A stretch of DNA of 64,000 nt from Leptidea sinapis (taxonomy: Eukaryota > Arthropoda > Insecta > Lepidoptera > Pieridae), in contig NC_066272.1 in the NCBI RefSeq assembly GCF_905404315.1, forward strand, positions 4,216,001 to 4,280,000, read 5' to 3'. Positions within the stretch are counted from its first letter, which is position 1. Each line of letters begins with the position of its first letter. A program made the position numbers and the translations under genes. Of this stretch, positions 1-11,774 are shown piece by piece. The notes under the pieces were generated by a model, which ran no database searches, was not told the DNA's origin, and worked only from the letters and a program-made list of their open reading frames with translations.

Positions 1-99
1 AGTATAATTCCCACAGATATTTTGATATAGCTGCCAAGACACTCTAATTAATATTACTACTGTACAAGAGTTTCTGTTAAATATAAAGATAGTAGTTTG

Positions 100-195
100 G
101 ATGAGGGCAGAGCAGGAGCGGTCGTCATGACGATCTTTGGGGGGAGGCCTTTGTCCAGCATGGGACGTCTTCCGGCTGAAATGATGATGATGATA
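100..195 (+). mobile_element. RTE LINE 3' end with (ATG)n tail, copy 1
   Basis: Contains GGCCTTTGTCCAGCATGG, then CGTCTTCCGGCTGAA and a short ATGATGATGATGA tail, the recognisable 3' terminus of lepidopteran RTE-clade LINEs. Only the last 100 bp or so are present, as expected of a heavily 5'-truncated insertion. Related 3' ends occur at 31795-31897 and 49890-50025. Confidence 0.8.
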
Positions 196-208
196 AAGAT
201 GTTATTAA

Positions 209-241
209 ATATCTAATACGAATAAAAAAGCTATTAGATAT
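209..241. repeat. Short perfect inverted repeat
   Basis: ATATCTAATA at 209-218 and TATTAGATAT at 232-241 form 10-bp arms around a 13-base AT-rich spacer just after the RTE tail. It recurs at the same place in copies 2 and 3 and is degraded in copy 5. No function is implied; it may be the trace of a small inverted-repeat element. Confidence 0.4.
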
Positions 242-1142
242 CTAATACTTAACGTTCGATTGACTTAGACTAAGGTGAATCATAACTGTTGCATAACTTT
301 AACGAGGAATATTTTTATCTTACTTATAACAATTTTTGTACAAAAAACTCTTTTTAGTAAAATCTCATGTGTCCACTTCATGATATAATTTGCTATTAGT
401 GTTTTTGTAATAACACAGGATCTCAAACTTGAGGAACCGTTTAAACACAGCAAATATACATTTGCAAGTCCTCTAAAATCTTCTGTTCTCACCAGACCTG
501 TCTATAAACGATTACTATTTCTCCACTAATTGAAAAAAATTTCTTATAATAAAAAGTTTTCTTCTCTAGACTACATGTGACCTTTCCTTGAAATGGTAGA
601 AATGTATAGACAACCAGGTTAAATCCTTCAATTATATAAATATAGATGATAAAAAAGTGAAGGCCAATATAACATGTCTTCAGTTAACGGTATTAGCTGT
701 TATAGTACTTCTGAAGTATATATCAACCATAAACAAGATATTGCTTCAAATAATTTAATACATAATACCTTAAACATTTATTAAACTGTAAGCGAAAGAA
801 AAACAGTTTAGAAATCGATGTTATATTGAATGTCATCACAAATTTGACAAATTTGAAACCGTTGAAACTCACAATTTTCCTCATCACGTCGTAATGAAGA
901 TAAATACAGAACCTAATTGGTATCAATCCATCACTATCAGTTGCAAGTTCGAAACTGCAGTTTGATTTCAATTCACCTTTTGATTTTTTTTTCTTTCAGT
1001 CTTTTCATGTTTACATTTACTTTGTCCATAGTACATGAAAAGACTCTATAAGAATATTGTAATTGTTCACTTTGTTTGTTTTGCATGCTTAGTCATAGTA
1101 ACATCAATTAATATTATCCTACTATTCTATCCTACTAGTCCT
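242..1142. other. Unit DNA without recognisable gene
   Basis: AT-rich sequence with only short chance reading frames on the - strand (280-492, 723-971). The same sequence, diverged, is found in copy 5 at 31930-32830, where the frames are broken or shortened, so they are not under coding constraint. I see nothing else here. The same holds for 6811-7711 and 13380-14280. Confidence 0.6.
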
Positions 1143-1447
1143 TCTAATATTATAATTCCGAAAGTTTGTAAGAATGTATGGATGTATGTTTGTTACTCTT
1201 TCACGTAAATTGAGTACACTTATTGGATTTTAATGAAACCTAACAATAATATAACAATAACACATAGGCTATATTTTATAACATAAAGTGTGAATTATGC
1301 AAAATACAACGATAAGTGTCATGTAAGTAGGAAAAAAATCTGCAATCTGCGAGCTATTCATACGTGCGCCGCAAAAAAACTGTTGGAGTTACAAATATAC
1401 ATTCTACAAATATTATAAATGCGAAAGATTTAAGAATGTATGAATGT
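1143..1447. repeat. Dispersed lepidopteran repeat, two related heads
   Basis: The motif CTAATATTATAA..CGAAAG..TAAGAATGTATG appears twice in the same direction about 260 bp apart (near 1146 and 1408), followed by GTTTGTTACTC. This head is common to non-autonomous Helitron/MITE-like repeats of Lepidoptera; a related one opens the Helitron at 54449. It repeats in copies 2 and 3, in copy 4 (27520-27840) and in copy 5 (about 32830). The exact class is uncertain. Confidence 0.4.
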
Positions 1448-1469
1448 TTGTTTGTTACTCAGATGGTGG

Positions 1470-1665
1470 GGATTATATCCTAATTTGAGGCATGTCGTGC
1501 AATGGTGGAATTCGGCGGCAGAAATCAGATGAAACAGCTCTTCGAAACACTTCCCGTGATAAATGCGGTAGAAGATACACAATTAAAGCGTCTCTTCGTA
1601 ACGCTAAGTGATCCAGCCGTGCATAGGGTCCCCGACTAACTGTCACATAACTATGATGTAGAGAG
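1470..1665 (-). pseudogene. LINE-K ORF2 C-terminus relic, copy 1
   Basis: The - strand encodes, across a frameshift, LDHLALRRD and then LCVFYRIYHGK.CFEELFHLIS with AAEFHHCT. This is the C-terminal region of a common lepidopteran jockey-type LINE ORF2 (consensus-like LRRD-SLCVFYRIYHGECSEELF). Only about 65 residues remain and the frame is broken, so it is a relic. The same family supplies the pieces at 2580, 46550, 51190, 56790, 59460 and 63745. Confidence 0.75.
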
Positions 1666-2579
1666 GAACAGGTGACGGGAGTTATGTGTTCATAAGTCAC
1701 AATGACAACATTGCAGAGCGCACGAAATGTATGTTGAATCCGTTGGTTATTGAGTTATTTGGTTAACATTATCTTTTGTGGGGTGAGTTCAAGGGATTTT
1801 AATTCGGTGAAAAAGGGCTGCATACATATTTTTATTGTTATATTGGTAAGAATAAAATAATAATAAAAATCATTATTAAATAATAAGCAAAAGCGTATTT
1901 TTTTCTCCCAATCTAATAATTCGTATCTCAAATGCATAATATGTATGAGATAGTAAAGACTCATGGATACACCATACTATTTCTTATGTAATAAGTATAC
2001 TTATATACCTAATACTATTTTATCACAATTGAAACAAAACATATTTTAAATAGGACACAAATGTTATTAATAATTCATAATAATGAGAGATTATCGATCG
2101 CTTTCAGAGTAATTAATTTCAGTTCTCGGAAGCATGCAATTAACATACAATATGATAGGGCACCGACTTATTAGCTTTGAGATGTTTGTAGGTGAAAGCT
2201 TAATGACAAGCGCATAGATGATTTAATAACGGACAGATTTATACATAATATGGTATTAAGGTTATTGGTAATTCGACGTATTGCTGTTGGAGGTGATATT
2301 TGCGATACTGTTGAACCCCATATGCATAGTGCAAAAGAAAACCATTTTTGAGTTATCAGGTTTTTTAGCTTTTATCAAAAAAAACGTCACAATTGCAACT
2401 TAAAAAATTTAAAAAAAAAATTCAATTGAAATAAAATAAATTTCTTCTGATTGGTTATTTATCTATATAAAAATCCGTCAAAACTTAAAAACACTAGGTA
2501 AAAAACGATATTAAATATTTTTTTTCATATATTTTTCACTATCTGCCTGAAAAAAAATACGTTACAAAACTTGGCTTTT
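1666..2579. other. Unit DNA, nothing recognised
   Basis: AT-rich, no conserved coding frame. The first two thirds are also present, diverged, in copy 4 at 28100-28697. Homopolymer-rich around 2380-2530. The same holds for 8235-9148 and 14804-15717. Confidence 0.6.
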
Positions 2580-2940
2580 TTATGGAAAAGGAGGATAAAC
2601 TAGCGTACGGGTCACTTGGTGTTAAATGATCATCGCCGCCTATCCAAATGATGGAAGTTTTGAGAGAAGCGCCTTGTGCCATACACGATCAAAGGCCTAC
2701 GCTTATATCCAGGCTAAGTGACAGGCCTTCCCCTTGCTTTCGATAGCCGCCGCCCCTCTATGTACCAGAAGATTGCCTGCTGACCAACCATGGCGAAAAC
2801 CATACTGTCGGTCGTTGATCGGTATGGGCCAGGGTGTCATTTCTCATGTGCAACGGACGGCTGGATGAAGTTACCAAGAGCAGCTTTCGACACCGACCAG
2901 AACTTGCGTGTTCAAATTGGCTTACAGATTATTTTATAAA
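2580..2940 (-). pseudogene. LINE-K reverse transcriptase fragment, copy 1
   Basis: The - strand from about 2830 downwards reads DRQYGFRHGWSAGNLLV, then AAAIESKGK, then AFDRVWHKALLSKLPSFG, which are RT palm motifs with motif A recognisable as AFDRVW. Two stops and frameshifts break it. The GC content is visibly higher than in its neighbours. At 2585-2650 it abuts a piece of LINE-K 3' UTR (CTAGCGTACGGGTCACTTGG), so two parts of the element are juxtaposed, presumably by deletion. Copy 4 lacks this segment. Confidence 0.72.
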
Positions 2941-4112
2941 CATAACCTTTTTATTTGCTCTCCTAAAATGTATAACAACAAGGAACTTCGTTCAAAGAAA
3001 CTGAAAAAAAATGATCATAAAGGAAGCTGGCGGGAAATTCGTATTCGAACTAAACTTCAGGTCGTTCTTTAAAATTGCCATAAAATTAATTAAAAACAAT
3101 AACTAATGTAAAATACGATCCAGAACCAGTAACAATTTAGTTGTAATAATAATTAACATTAAAAAATATGTAACGATTCAGATATTTTGTAAGTTAGCCT
3201 AATTGAAGTTCCTGCTCGATGTGCTTTTTTCGCATCTTATTTGCTGCGTTCATAATACTTGTTTTGAGTTCTTCCGTGAATGAAACAGGCGAGACGTCAT
3301 AAGCTAAAAATTTCATGTTACCCCCAGACATAGAAATCAAAGGCACGTCTTCGAGGTGGTCAAAAATTTCATAGGGTTGAATTATATTGGTAACTGTGTA
3401 TACTGTAATTCAATACAGTATTGTATGCATGGTGGGGTAGGCGGCGAATCTGGGTATCCTAACTACTCATGGTAGTTTAACTCTAACCTCAAACGTGAAA
3501 TAGATTTTTAATAGTAATATATTTAAACAGTTTCGTATATATTAAAAAAAATATTTAAAATCAATTTAGAATGTGTGCTCATCACTCAAATGATAGATTG
3601 CTTAAATTAATTAAATTTAAGTATGAACTACAATATAATTCTATCAAAACTTATAGAGGCTGCTACTAAAAATCCGTGTAGTTAAGATTTTAATTTTCAA
3701 CTATATAGCCCTTCCATTCGTGTGCATGTTTTACATGGACGATAAATTTCACGGGGACAACAAAACGAATTTAATTTTGGTCAGATGCAAAGCGTAATAA
3801 AATAAATGACTCAATGATTTAAACTGGGTCCATTGCCCACTATGAACCAACAATATTGTGGCTGAGGCAATCAAACATCAATTTATAAGTCCAAATCCAA
3901 GTACAGTAAAATTTTACATATTAATTACATAATATACCTTATTCCAAATATTCAAAACATGCAAACATAATTACATGCTTGCATCTTTTTTGTTTATGTT
4001 GTGCCTCAAATCTTAATTTTTTTCCAAGAAACTCAATAGAATATGTCTATATGTGATTCATAAAAGACTTGACCTTACAATCCATTAGTGAGAAACAAAT
4101 ACAAGCAAAGTA
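2941..4112. other. Unit DNA, nothing recognised
   Basis: No coding frame or known motif seen. From 3320 on the sequence is conserved in copy 4 (30028 on). The only copy 1/copy 2 difference (3343 against 9912) lies here. The same holds for 9510-10681 and 16079-17250. Confidence 0.6.
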
Positions 4113-4480
4113 TGAGAAAAGTTTAGTGAAATTAATATTATGACAGTACATTGCCAGTACATATACGAGAACCTCCTATACGCTCATAAACATATTAGCC
4201 AATTTAAAAAGAATAGTGATGTACATAATGTCAGTACTCGAAACAAACATAAACTCGCGATTCCATCTACTAGGCTCCGTAAAACTGCTAAATCTTTTAA
4301 AGTGAATTGTGTTATATTTTATAATAAACTCCCAAATGATATTAAAGTATTACCTATTAAAAAATTTAAATGTATCTTAAAAAATAAATTAACATCTGAG
4401 GCCTATAATAATTTGAAAGATTATTAGATTGAAAAAGATAGTTGGAATTAATGTTCTATGTTTTGTTAATGAATATTGTT
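4113..4480 (+). mobile_element. J1 jockey-like LINE, 5' part of a truncated copy, copy 1
   Basis: Coding homology begins abruptly with EKFSEINIMTV just before the ATG at 4140, as in a 5'-truncated LINE. It continues through the ORF2 C-terminus to a stop at 4427 and into 3' UTR that is cut at 4480 by J2. The rest of the J1 3' UTR resumes at 6398. The - strand J1 copy at 38222-39010 and copy 4 (30780-31190) show the uninterrupted 3' UTR, proving the split. Confidence 0.78.
4140..4427 (+). pseudogene. J1 LINE ORF2 C-terminal remnant, copy 1
   Basis: A 95-residue frame with the pattern IYENLLYAHKHI, DVHNVSTRNKHKL, then IPSTRLRKTAKSF and FYNKLPNDIK, the cysteine-poor C-terminal tail of jockey-clade ORF2 proteins. 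The catalytic domains are absent. The in-frame homology upstream of the ATG shows that this start is an internal methionine and not a real initiation site. It parallels the J2 tail on the opposite strand (MTVASHYIFDN), so the two LINE families are related. Confidence 0.72.
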
Positions 4481-4675
4481 AATTCAAATTCAAATTCAAA
4501 TATTTTTATTCAAAATAGGATTTATAATCACTTATTGAACGTCAAAATCTACCATCCATTCAAAAGAGACTGCCTCTCAGACTGACTCAGACCTGAGAAG
4601 AATGGGCGCCAGAAACTCAGCGGGCTTTTTTTTTATATAAAATATGGATTACAATGTAATATCGTACAATAAACA

Positions 4676-5011
4676 TTAATAATTAAAGAGCCTGAGGGTG
4701 TTCGCTTTAATCCCAGTCCGTGGTGTCATAAAGAAAATCGTTCGAAAACCTTTCCCACACAAACGTTTTTTAACAATTCTTTTATATTTCGTAAAACATT
4801 TGTTTTGTACATTTTCTGGGATCATATTGTATAAGCATATACATCGCCCAACAAAAGACTTACTAACTCGACCCGACCGAGTAGTAGACATAACAAGTAT
4901 ATGTTTGTTCCTCGTGTTAACATTATGAATGTCACAATTTTTAGAAAATTCCTCAATGTGCTTATGAACATACAAAACATTATCAAAAATGTAATGAGAA
5001 GCAACAGTCAA
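4676..5011 (-). pseudogene. J2 ORF2 C-terminal tail, copy 1
   Basis: A 111-residue frame with YIFDNVLYVHKHIEEF, CDIHNVNTRNKHI and CLYNMIPENVQN, homologous to the J1 tail. It is separated from the RT core by an in-frame TAA (LGPKIL, stop, EKFKEINI) shared by all three copies. The short + strand frames overlapping it are shadows. Confidence 0.75.
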
Positions 5012-5205
5012 AATGTTTATTTCTTTAAATTTTTCTCTTAAAGAATTTTAGGACCTAGGTTATAAATCGCGCGAATAGCCCTCTTCTGCAGCACAAAGAT
5101 AGTATTAATATCGGCCGCACTGCCCCATAACAATATACCATAGGACATAATACTATGAAAATAACTAAAGTCTACTAATTTCGCCGTATCTATGTCAGTT
5201 AACCG

Positions 5206-5994
5206 TCAGGTTTTCTCAACCGCATATGCTGCAGAACTAAGCCTATTCGCCAATCCTTCAATATGGGGGCCCCACTGCAATTTGGAATAAAGAGTAATGC
5301 TAAGAAATATAGCAGATTCCACTGGTTTTACCACCTCTCCATTTAATAAAATATTCGCATCTACATTTTTGACATTTGGCGCGGTGAATTTAATATATTT
5401 GGTTTTATGATTATTTAACAATAAGTTATTGGCGCTAAACCAGTACACGATGTCAGATAGAGCATTGTTTACTTCGTCATATAAAACTTGGCTTCGTTTC
5501 ACTTTGAAGATAAGTGAAGTATCATCCGCAAACAATACCACCTTGTGTTTTTTTTCTACAAGGTTAGGTAGATCATTTATATAAATTAGAAAGAGGAAGG
5601 GTCCAAGAATAGACCCTTGTGGTACCCCCATACCGAGAGGAGTCCCAGGAGATCTCCTGCCATTCACCTCGACCCTCTGAATCCTATTTTTTAAATATGA
5701 GATCAGAAGATCGAGTGCAGATCCTCTTATGCCATAGTGGCATAGCTTCCTGACCAGCGTTGAATGTTGAACACAATCAAAAGCCTTAGATAAATCAAAG
5801 AAGATACCAAGTGCATTCTGTGATTCCTCCCAGGCCTCAAAAATATTCCTGATGAGTTCAACACCTGCATCCGTAGTCGAGCGTCCCCTAGTAAAGCCAA
5901 ATTGTTTTATATGAAGTAACTTATAAGTGTTAAAGTGAGTAAGCATTTGGCTTAAAATAATTTTTTCAAAAATTTTACTAAGGGTCGGCAACAC
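5206..5994 (-). pseudogene. J2 reverse transcriptase core, copy 1
   Basis: A 262-residue open stretch covering fingers and palm: QFGFTRGRSTTDAG near residue 31, motif A DLSKAFD at 67-73, motif B GVPQGSILGP at 123-132, and catalytic motif C FADDTS at 155-160. It reverse-transcribed LINE RNA at the target site when whole. The catalytic aspartates remain, but the frame ends at TGA where copy 3 has an arginine codon, and it is cut from the upstream part by a 4-bp insertion. No intact protein can be made. Confidence 0.85.
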
Positions 5995-6010
5995 CGAAAC
6001 AGGGCGATAG

Positions 6011-6286
6011 TTATTCAGAAGGGTCAGAAGTGAGTCCCGATTTAAATATTGGTGTAATTTTACTATACTTCAGAAGGTCAGGAAACACGCCATGTTCAAT
6101 ACAGCTATTAAAAACTAGTGCTAGATATGGTGCTATGACGTCAATAACAGAACTTATTATTTTTACAGATATGCCCCATATATCAGCAGTTTTTTTCATT
6201 TCTAAGGATCTGAAAGTTTTAATTATTTCTGCTGGGCTAACAACACTGAATTTGTAATTTTGTTTACATTCATTAACATTTTCCAA
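6011..6286 (-). pseudogene. J2 ORF2 region upstream of RT, copy 1
   Basis: A 91-residue frame ending KYSKITPIFKSG.TSDPSE. This is the segment just before the RT, with PEIIKTFRSLEMKKTA-type spacing typical of jockey ORF2. In copy 3 the same place reads on as NSDPNNYRPVSVL, showing that the stop here comes from a 4-bp insertion in copies 1 and 2. Confidence 0.75.
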
Positions 6287-6397
6287 AAGAAGTGACTCGG
6301 CAACACTGGTAGAGGAGACAAGGGTGCTTGAGATGGAAACTGGAATGTCAGAAAAAAATTTCTCAAAAGCAGAAGCTACTTCCTGCTCAGAGTGGTT

Positions 6398-6510
6398 AAT
6401 TCATTTGAATTCTATTGTAACTTTTGTACTTCATCCTGACTTGCACTTAATAACTTATAAAGTTTTACAGTGAATAAAGATTTTTTTGACTTTGACTTTG
6501 ATTCACTTCA
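6398..6510 (+). mobile_element. J1 LINE 3' terminus, copy 1
   Basis: Resumes the J1 3' UTR after J2 (TTTTGTACTTCATCCTGACT) and ends with GTGAATAAAG and a TTTTTTTGACTTTGACTTTGA tail. The short-repeat tail is typical of LINEs without poly(A). The - strand J1 copy at 38222 ends in (TTGAC)n instead. Confidence 0.78.
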
Positions 6511-6668
6511 ATTTTACTACAACTCACAACAATAATAAGTATCATTAACAGTGTGACATTTTATTTCATAGTATAATTCCCACAGATATTTTGATATAGC
6601 TGCCAAGACACTCTAATTAATATTACTACTGTACAAGAGTTTCTGTTAAATATAAAGATAGTAGTTTG

Positions 6669-6764
6669 GATGAGGGCAGAGCAGGAGCGGTCGTCATGAC
6701 GATCTTTGGGGGGAGGCCTTTGTCCAGCATGGGACGTCTTCCGGCTGAAATGATGATGATGATA
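6669..6764 (+). mobile_element. RTE LINE 3' end, copy 2 of the unit
   Basis: Exact duplicate of the RTE terminus of copy 1, carried by the tandem unit. Confidence 0.8.
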
Positions 6765-8038
6765 AAGATGTTATTAAATATCTAATACGAATAAAAAAGC
6801 TATTAGATATCTAATACTTAACGTTCGATTGACTTAGACTAAGGTGAATCATAACTGTTGCATAACTTTAACGAGGAATATTTTTATCTTACTTATAACA
6901 ATTTTTGTACAAAAAACTCTTTTTAGTAAAATCTCATGTGTCCACTTCATGATATAATTTGCTATTAGTGTTTTTGTAATAACACAGGATCTCAAACTTG
7001 AGGAACCGTTTAAACACAGCAAATATACATTTGCAAGTCCTCTAAAATCTTCTGTTCTCACCAGACCTGTCTATAAACGATTACTATTTCTCCACTAATT
7101 GAAAAAAATTTCTTATAATAAAAAGTTTTCTTCTCTAGACTACATGTGACCTTTCCTTGAAATGGTAGAAATGTATAGACAACCAGGTTAAATCCTTCAA
7201 TTATATAAATATAGATGATAAAAAAGTGAAGGCCAATATAACATGTCTTCAGTTAACGGTATTAGCTGTTATAGTACTTCTGAAGTATATATCAACCATA
7301 AACAAGATATTGCTTCAAATAATTTAATACATAATACCTTAAACATTTATTAAACTGTAAGCGAAAGAAAAACAGTTTAGAAATCGATGTTATATTGAAT
7401 GTCATCACAAATTTGACAAATTTGAAACCGTTGAAACTCACAATTTTCCTCATCACGTCGTAATGAAGATAAATACAGAACCTAATTGGTATCAATCCAT
7501 CACTATCAGTTGCAAGTTCGAAACTGCAGTTTGATTTCAATTCACCTTTTGATTTTTTTTTCTTTCAGTCTTTTCATGTTTACATTTACTTTGTCCATAG
7601 TACATGAAAAGACTCTATAAGAATATTGTAATTGTTCACTTTGTTTGTTTTGCATGCTTAGTCATAGTAACATCAATTAATATTATCCTACTATTCTATC
7701 CTACTAGTCCTTCTAATATTATAATTCCGAAAGTTTGTAAGAATGTATGGATGTATGTTTGTTACTCTTTCACGTAAATTGAGTACACTTATTGGATTTT
7801 AATGAAACCTAACAATAATATAACAATAACACATAGGCTATATTTTATAACATAAAGTGTGAATTATGCAAAATACAACGATAAGTGTCATGTAAGTAGG
7901 AAAAAAATCTGCAATCTGCGAGCTATTCATACGTGCGCCGCAAAAAAACTGTTGGAGTTACAAATATACATTCTACAAATATTATAAATGCGAAAGATTT
8001 AAGAATGTATGAATGTTTGTTTGTTACTCAGATGGTGG

Positions 8039-8234
8039 GGATTATATCCTAATTTGAGGCATGTCGTGCAATGGTGGAATTCGGCGGCAGAAATCAGATG
8101 AAACAGCTCTTCGAAACACTTCCCGTGATAAATGCGGTAGAAGATACACAATTAAAGCGTCTCTTCGTAACGCTAAGTGATCCAGCCGTGCATAGGGTCC
8201 CCGACTAACTGTCACATAACTATGATGTAGAGAG
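8039..8234 (-). pseudogene. LINE-K ORF2 C-terminus relic, copy 2
   Basis: Identical to the relic at 1470-1665, carried in the second tandem unit. Confidence 0.75.
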
Positions 8235-9148
8235 GAACAGGTGACGGGAGTTATGTGTTCATAAGTCACAATGACAACATTGCAGAGCGCACGAAATGTA
8301 TGTTGAATCCGTTGGTTATTGAGTTATTTGGTTAACATTATCTTTTGTGGGGTGAGTTCAAGGGATTTTAATTCGGTGAAAAAGGGCTGCATACATATTT
8401 TTATTGTTATATTGGTAAGAATAAAATAATAATAAAAATCATTATTAAATAATAAGCAAAAGCGTATTTTTTTCTCCCAATCTAATAATTCGTATCTCAA
8501 ATGCATAATATGTATGAGATAGTAAAGACTCATGGATACACCATACTATTTCTTATGTAATAAGTATACTTATATACCTAATACTATTTTATCACAATTG
8601 AAACAAAACATATTTTAAATAGGACACAAATGTTATTAATAATTCATAATAATGAGAGATTATCGATCGCTTTCAGAGTAATTAATTTCAGTTCTCGGAA
8701 GCATGCAATTAACATACAATATGATAGGGCACCGACTTATTAGCTTTGAGATGTTTGTAGGTGAAAGCTTAATGACAAGCGCATAGATGATTTAATAACG
8801 GACAGATTTATACATAATATGGTATTAAGGTTATTGGTAATTCGACGTATTGCTGTTGGAGGTGATATTTGCGATACTGTTGAACCCCATATGCATAGTG
8901 CAAAAGAAAACCATTTTTGAGTTATCAGGTTTTTTAGCTTTTATCAAAAAAAACGTCACAATTGCAACTTAAAAAATTTAAAAAAAAAATTCAATTGAAA
9001 TAAAATAAATTTCTTCTGATTGGTTATTTATCTATATAAAAATCCGTCAAAACTTAAAAACACTAGGTAAAAAACGATATTAAATATTTTTTTTCATATA
9101 TTTTTCACTATCTGCCTGAAAAAAAATACGTTACAAAACTTGGCTTTT

Positions 9149-9509
9149 TTATGGAAAAGGAGGATAAACTAGCGTACGGGTCACTTGGTGTTAAATGATC
9201 ATCGCCGCCTATCCAAATGATGGAAGTTTTGAGAGAAGCGCCTTGTGCCATACACGATCAAAGGCCTACGCTTATATCCAGGCTAAGTGACAGGCCTTCC
9301 CCTTGCTTTCGATAGCCGCCGCCCCTCTATGTACCAGAAGATTGCCTGCTGACCAACCATGGCGAAAACCATACTGTCGGTCGTTGATCGGTATGGGCCA
9401 GGGTGTCATTTCTCATGTGCAACGGACGGCTGGATGAAGTTACCAAGAGCAGCTTTCGACACCGACCAGAACTTGCGTGTTCAAATTGGCTTACAGATTA
9501 TTTTATAAA
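9149..9509 (-). pseudogene. LINE-K reverse transcriptase fragment, copy 2
   Basis: Identical to 2580-2940. Confidence 0.72.
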
Positions 9510-10708
9510 CATAACCTTTTTATTTGCTCTCCTAAAATGTATAACAACAAGGAACTTCGTTCAAAGAAACTGAAAAAAAATGATCATAAAGGAAGCTGGC
9601 GGGAAATTCGTATTCGAACTAAACTTCAGGTCGTTCTTTAAAATTGCCATAAAATTAATTAAAAACAATAACTAATGTAAAATACGATCCAGAACCAGTA
9701 ACAATTTAGTTGTAATAATAATTAACATTAAAAAATATGTAACGATTCAGATATTTTGTAAGTTAGCCTAATTGAAGTTCCTGCTCGATGTGCTTTTTTC
9801 GCATCTTATTTGCTGCGTTCATAATACTTGTTTTGAGTTCTTCCGTGAATGAAACAGGCGAGACGTCATAAGCTAAAAATTTCATGTTACCCCCAGACAT
9901 AGAAATCAAAGGTACGTCTTCGAGGTGGTCAAAAATTTCATAGGGTTGAATTATATTGGTAACTGTGTATACTGTAATTCAATACAGTATTGTATGCATG
10001 GTGGGGTAGGCGGCGAATCTGGGTATCCTAACTACTCATGGTAGTTTAACTCTAACCTCAAACGTGAAATAGATTTTTAATAGTAATATATTTAAACAGT
10101 TTCGTATATATTAAAAAAAATATTTAAAATCAATTTAGAATGTGTGCTCATCACTCAAATGATAGATTGCTTAAATTAATTAAATTTAAGTATGAACTAC
10201 AATATAATTCTATCAAAACTTATAGAGGCTGCTACTAAAAATCCGTGTAGTTAAGATTTTAATTTTCAACTATATAGCCCTTCCATTCGTGTGCATGTTT
10301 TACATGGACGATAAATTTCACGGGGACAACAAAACGAATTTAATTTTGGTCAGATGCAAAGCGTAATAAAATAAATGACTCAATGATTTAAACTGGGTCC
10401 ATTGCCCACTATGAACCAACAATATTGTGGCTGAGGCAATCAAACATCAATTTATAAGTCCAAATCCAAGTACAGTAAAATTTTACATATTAATTACATA
10501 ATATACCTTATTCCAAATATTCAAAACATGCAAACATAATTACATGCTTGCATCTTTTTTGTTTATGTTGTGCCTCAAATCTTAATTTTTTTCCAAGAAA
10601 CTCAATAGAATATGTCTATATGTGATTCATAAAAGACTTGACCTTACAATCCATTAGTGAGAAACAAATACAAGCAAAGTATGAGAAAAGTTTAGTGAAA
10701 TTAATATT

Positions 10709-10996
10709 ATGACAGTACATTGCCAGTACATATACGAGAACCTCCTATACGCTCATAAACATATTAGCCAATTTAAAAAGAATAGTGATGTACATAATGT
10801 CAGTACTCGAAACAAACATAAACTCGCGATTCCATCTACTAGGCTCCGTAAAACTGCTAAATCTTTTAAAGTGAATTGTGTTATATTTTATAATAAACTC
10901 CCAAATGATATTAAAGTATTACCTATTAAAAAATTTAAATGTATCTTAAAAAATAAATTAACATCTGAGGCCTATAATAATTTGAAAGATTATTAG
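10709..10996 (+). pseudogene. J1 LINE ORF2 C-terminal remnant, copy 2
   Basis: Identical to 4140-4427. The J1 5' fragment in copy 2 spans 10682-11049. Confidence 0.72.
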
Positions 10997-11244
10997 ATTG
11001 AAAAAGATAGTTGGAATTAATGTTCTATGTTTTGTTAATGAATATTGTTAATTCAAATTCAAATTCAAATATTTTTATTCAAAATAGGATTTATAATCAC
11101 TTATTGAACGTCAAAATCTACCATCCATTCAAAAGAGACTGCCTCTCAGACTGACTCAGACCTGAGAAGAATGGGCGCCAGAAACTCAGCGGGCTTTTTT
11201 TTTATATAAAATATGGATTACAATGTAATATCGTACAATAAACA

Positions 11245-11580
11245 TTAATAATTAAAGAGCCTGAGGGTGTTCGCTTTAATCCCAGTCCGTGGTGTCATAA
11301 AGAAAATCGTTCGAAAACCTTTCCCACACAAACGTTTTTTAACAATTCTTTTATATTTCGTAAAACATTTGTTTTGTACATTTTCTGGGATCATATTGTA
11401 TAAGCATATACATCGCCCAACAAAAGACTTACTAACTCGACCCGACCGAGTAGTAGACATAACAAGTATATGTTTGTTCCTCGTGTTAACATTATGAATG
11501 TCACAATTTTTAGAAAATTCCTCAATGTGCTTATGAACATACAAAACATTATCAAAAATGTAATGAGAAGCAACAGTCAA
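11245..11580 (-). pseudogene. J2 ORF2 C-terminal tail, copy 2
   Basis: Identical to 4676-5011. Confidence 0.75.
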
Positions 11581-11774
11581 AATGTTTATTTCTTTAAATT
11601 TTTCTCTTAAAGAATTTTAGGACCTAGGTTATAAATCGCGCGAATAGCCCTCTTCTGCAGCACAAAGATAGTATTAATATCGGCCGCACTGCCCCATAAC
11701 AATATACCATAGGACATAATACTATGAAAATAACTAAAGTCTACTAATTTCGCCGTATCTATGTCAGTTAACCG

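Larger units (their letters stand above)
4481..6397 (-). mobile_element. J2 jockey-like LINE inserted in J1, copy 1
   Basis: Read on the - strand, this is a 5'-truncated jockey-like LINE. It starts in ORF2 upstream of the RT, carries RT motifs DLSKAFD, GVPQGSILGP and FADDTS, then the C-terminal tail, and ends in a (TTTGAA)n tail (three AATTCA-type repeats at 4481-4498 on the + strand). The empty site is visible in copy 4 near 31095 and in the J1 copy at 38322-38345, where J1 runs through uninterrupted. AATTCA occurs at both junctions, allowing at most a very short target duplication. The ORF is broken by a 4-bp insertion near 6013, TGA near 5203 and TAA near 5038. Confidence 0.85.
1..6569. 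repeat. Tandem unit, copy 1 (6,569 bp)
   Basis: The sequence beginning AGTATAATTCCCACAG recurs at 6570 and 13139, giving a period of exactly 6,569 bp. The window opens inside the array, so the phase chosen here is arbitrary. The unit contains, in order, an RTE 3' end, LINE-K fragments on the - strand, a 5'-truncated jockey-like LINE (J1, + strand) and a second jockey-like LINE (J2, - strand) inserted in J1. The only base I found to differ from copy 2 is C at 3343 against T at 9912. Such identity over 6.5 kb means a very recent duplication, ongoing homogenisation or an assembly duplication. Confidence 0.97.

Noticed and set aside
280..1964. Short - strand frames in the tandem unit (280-492, 723-971, 1755-1964) as genes repeated three times
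   Set aside because: They are broken or shortened in diverged copies 4 and 5, lie in AT-rich DNA and show no motif; repetition comes from the array and not from selection.
4698..4928. + strand frame opposite the J2 tail, and similar + frames at 6030-6257, 20679-20891 and 23668-24306
   Set aside because: Antisense shadows of LINE coding sequence on the - strand.
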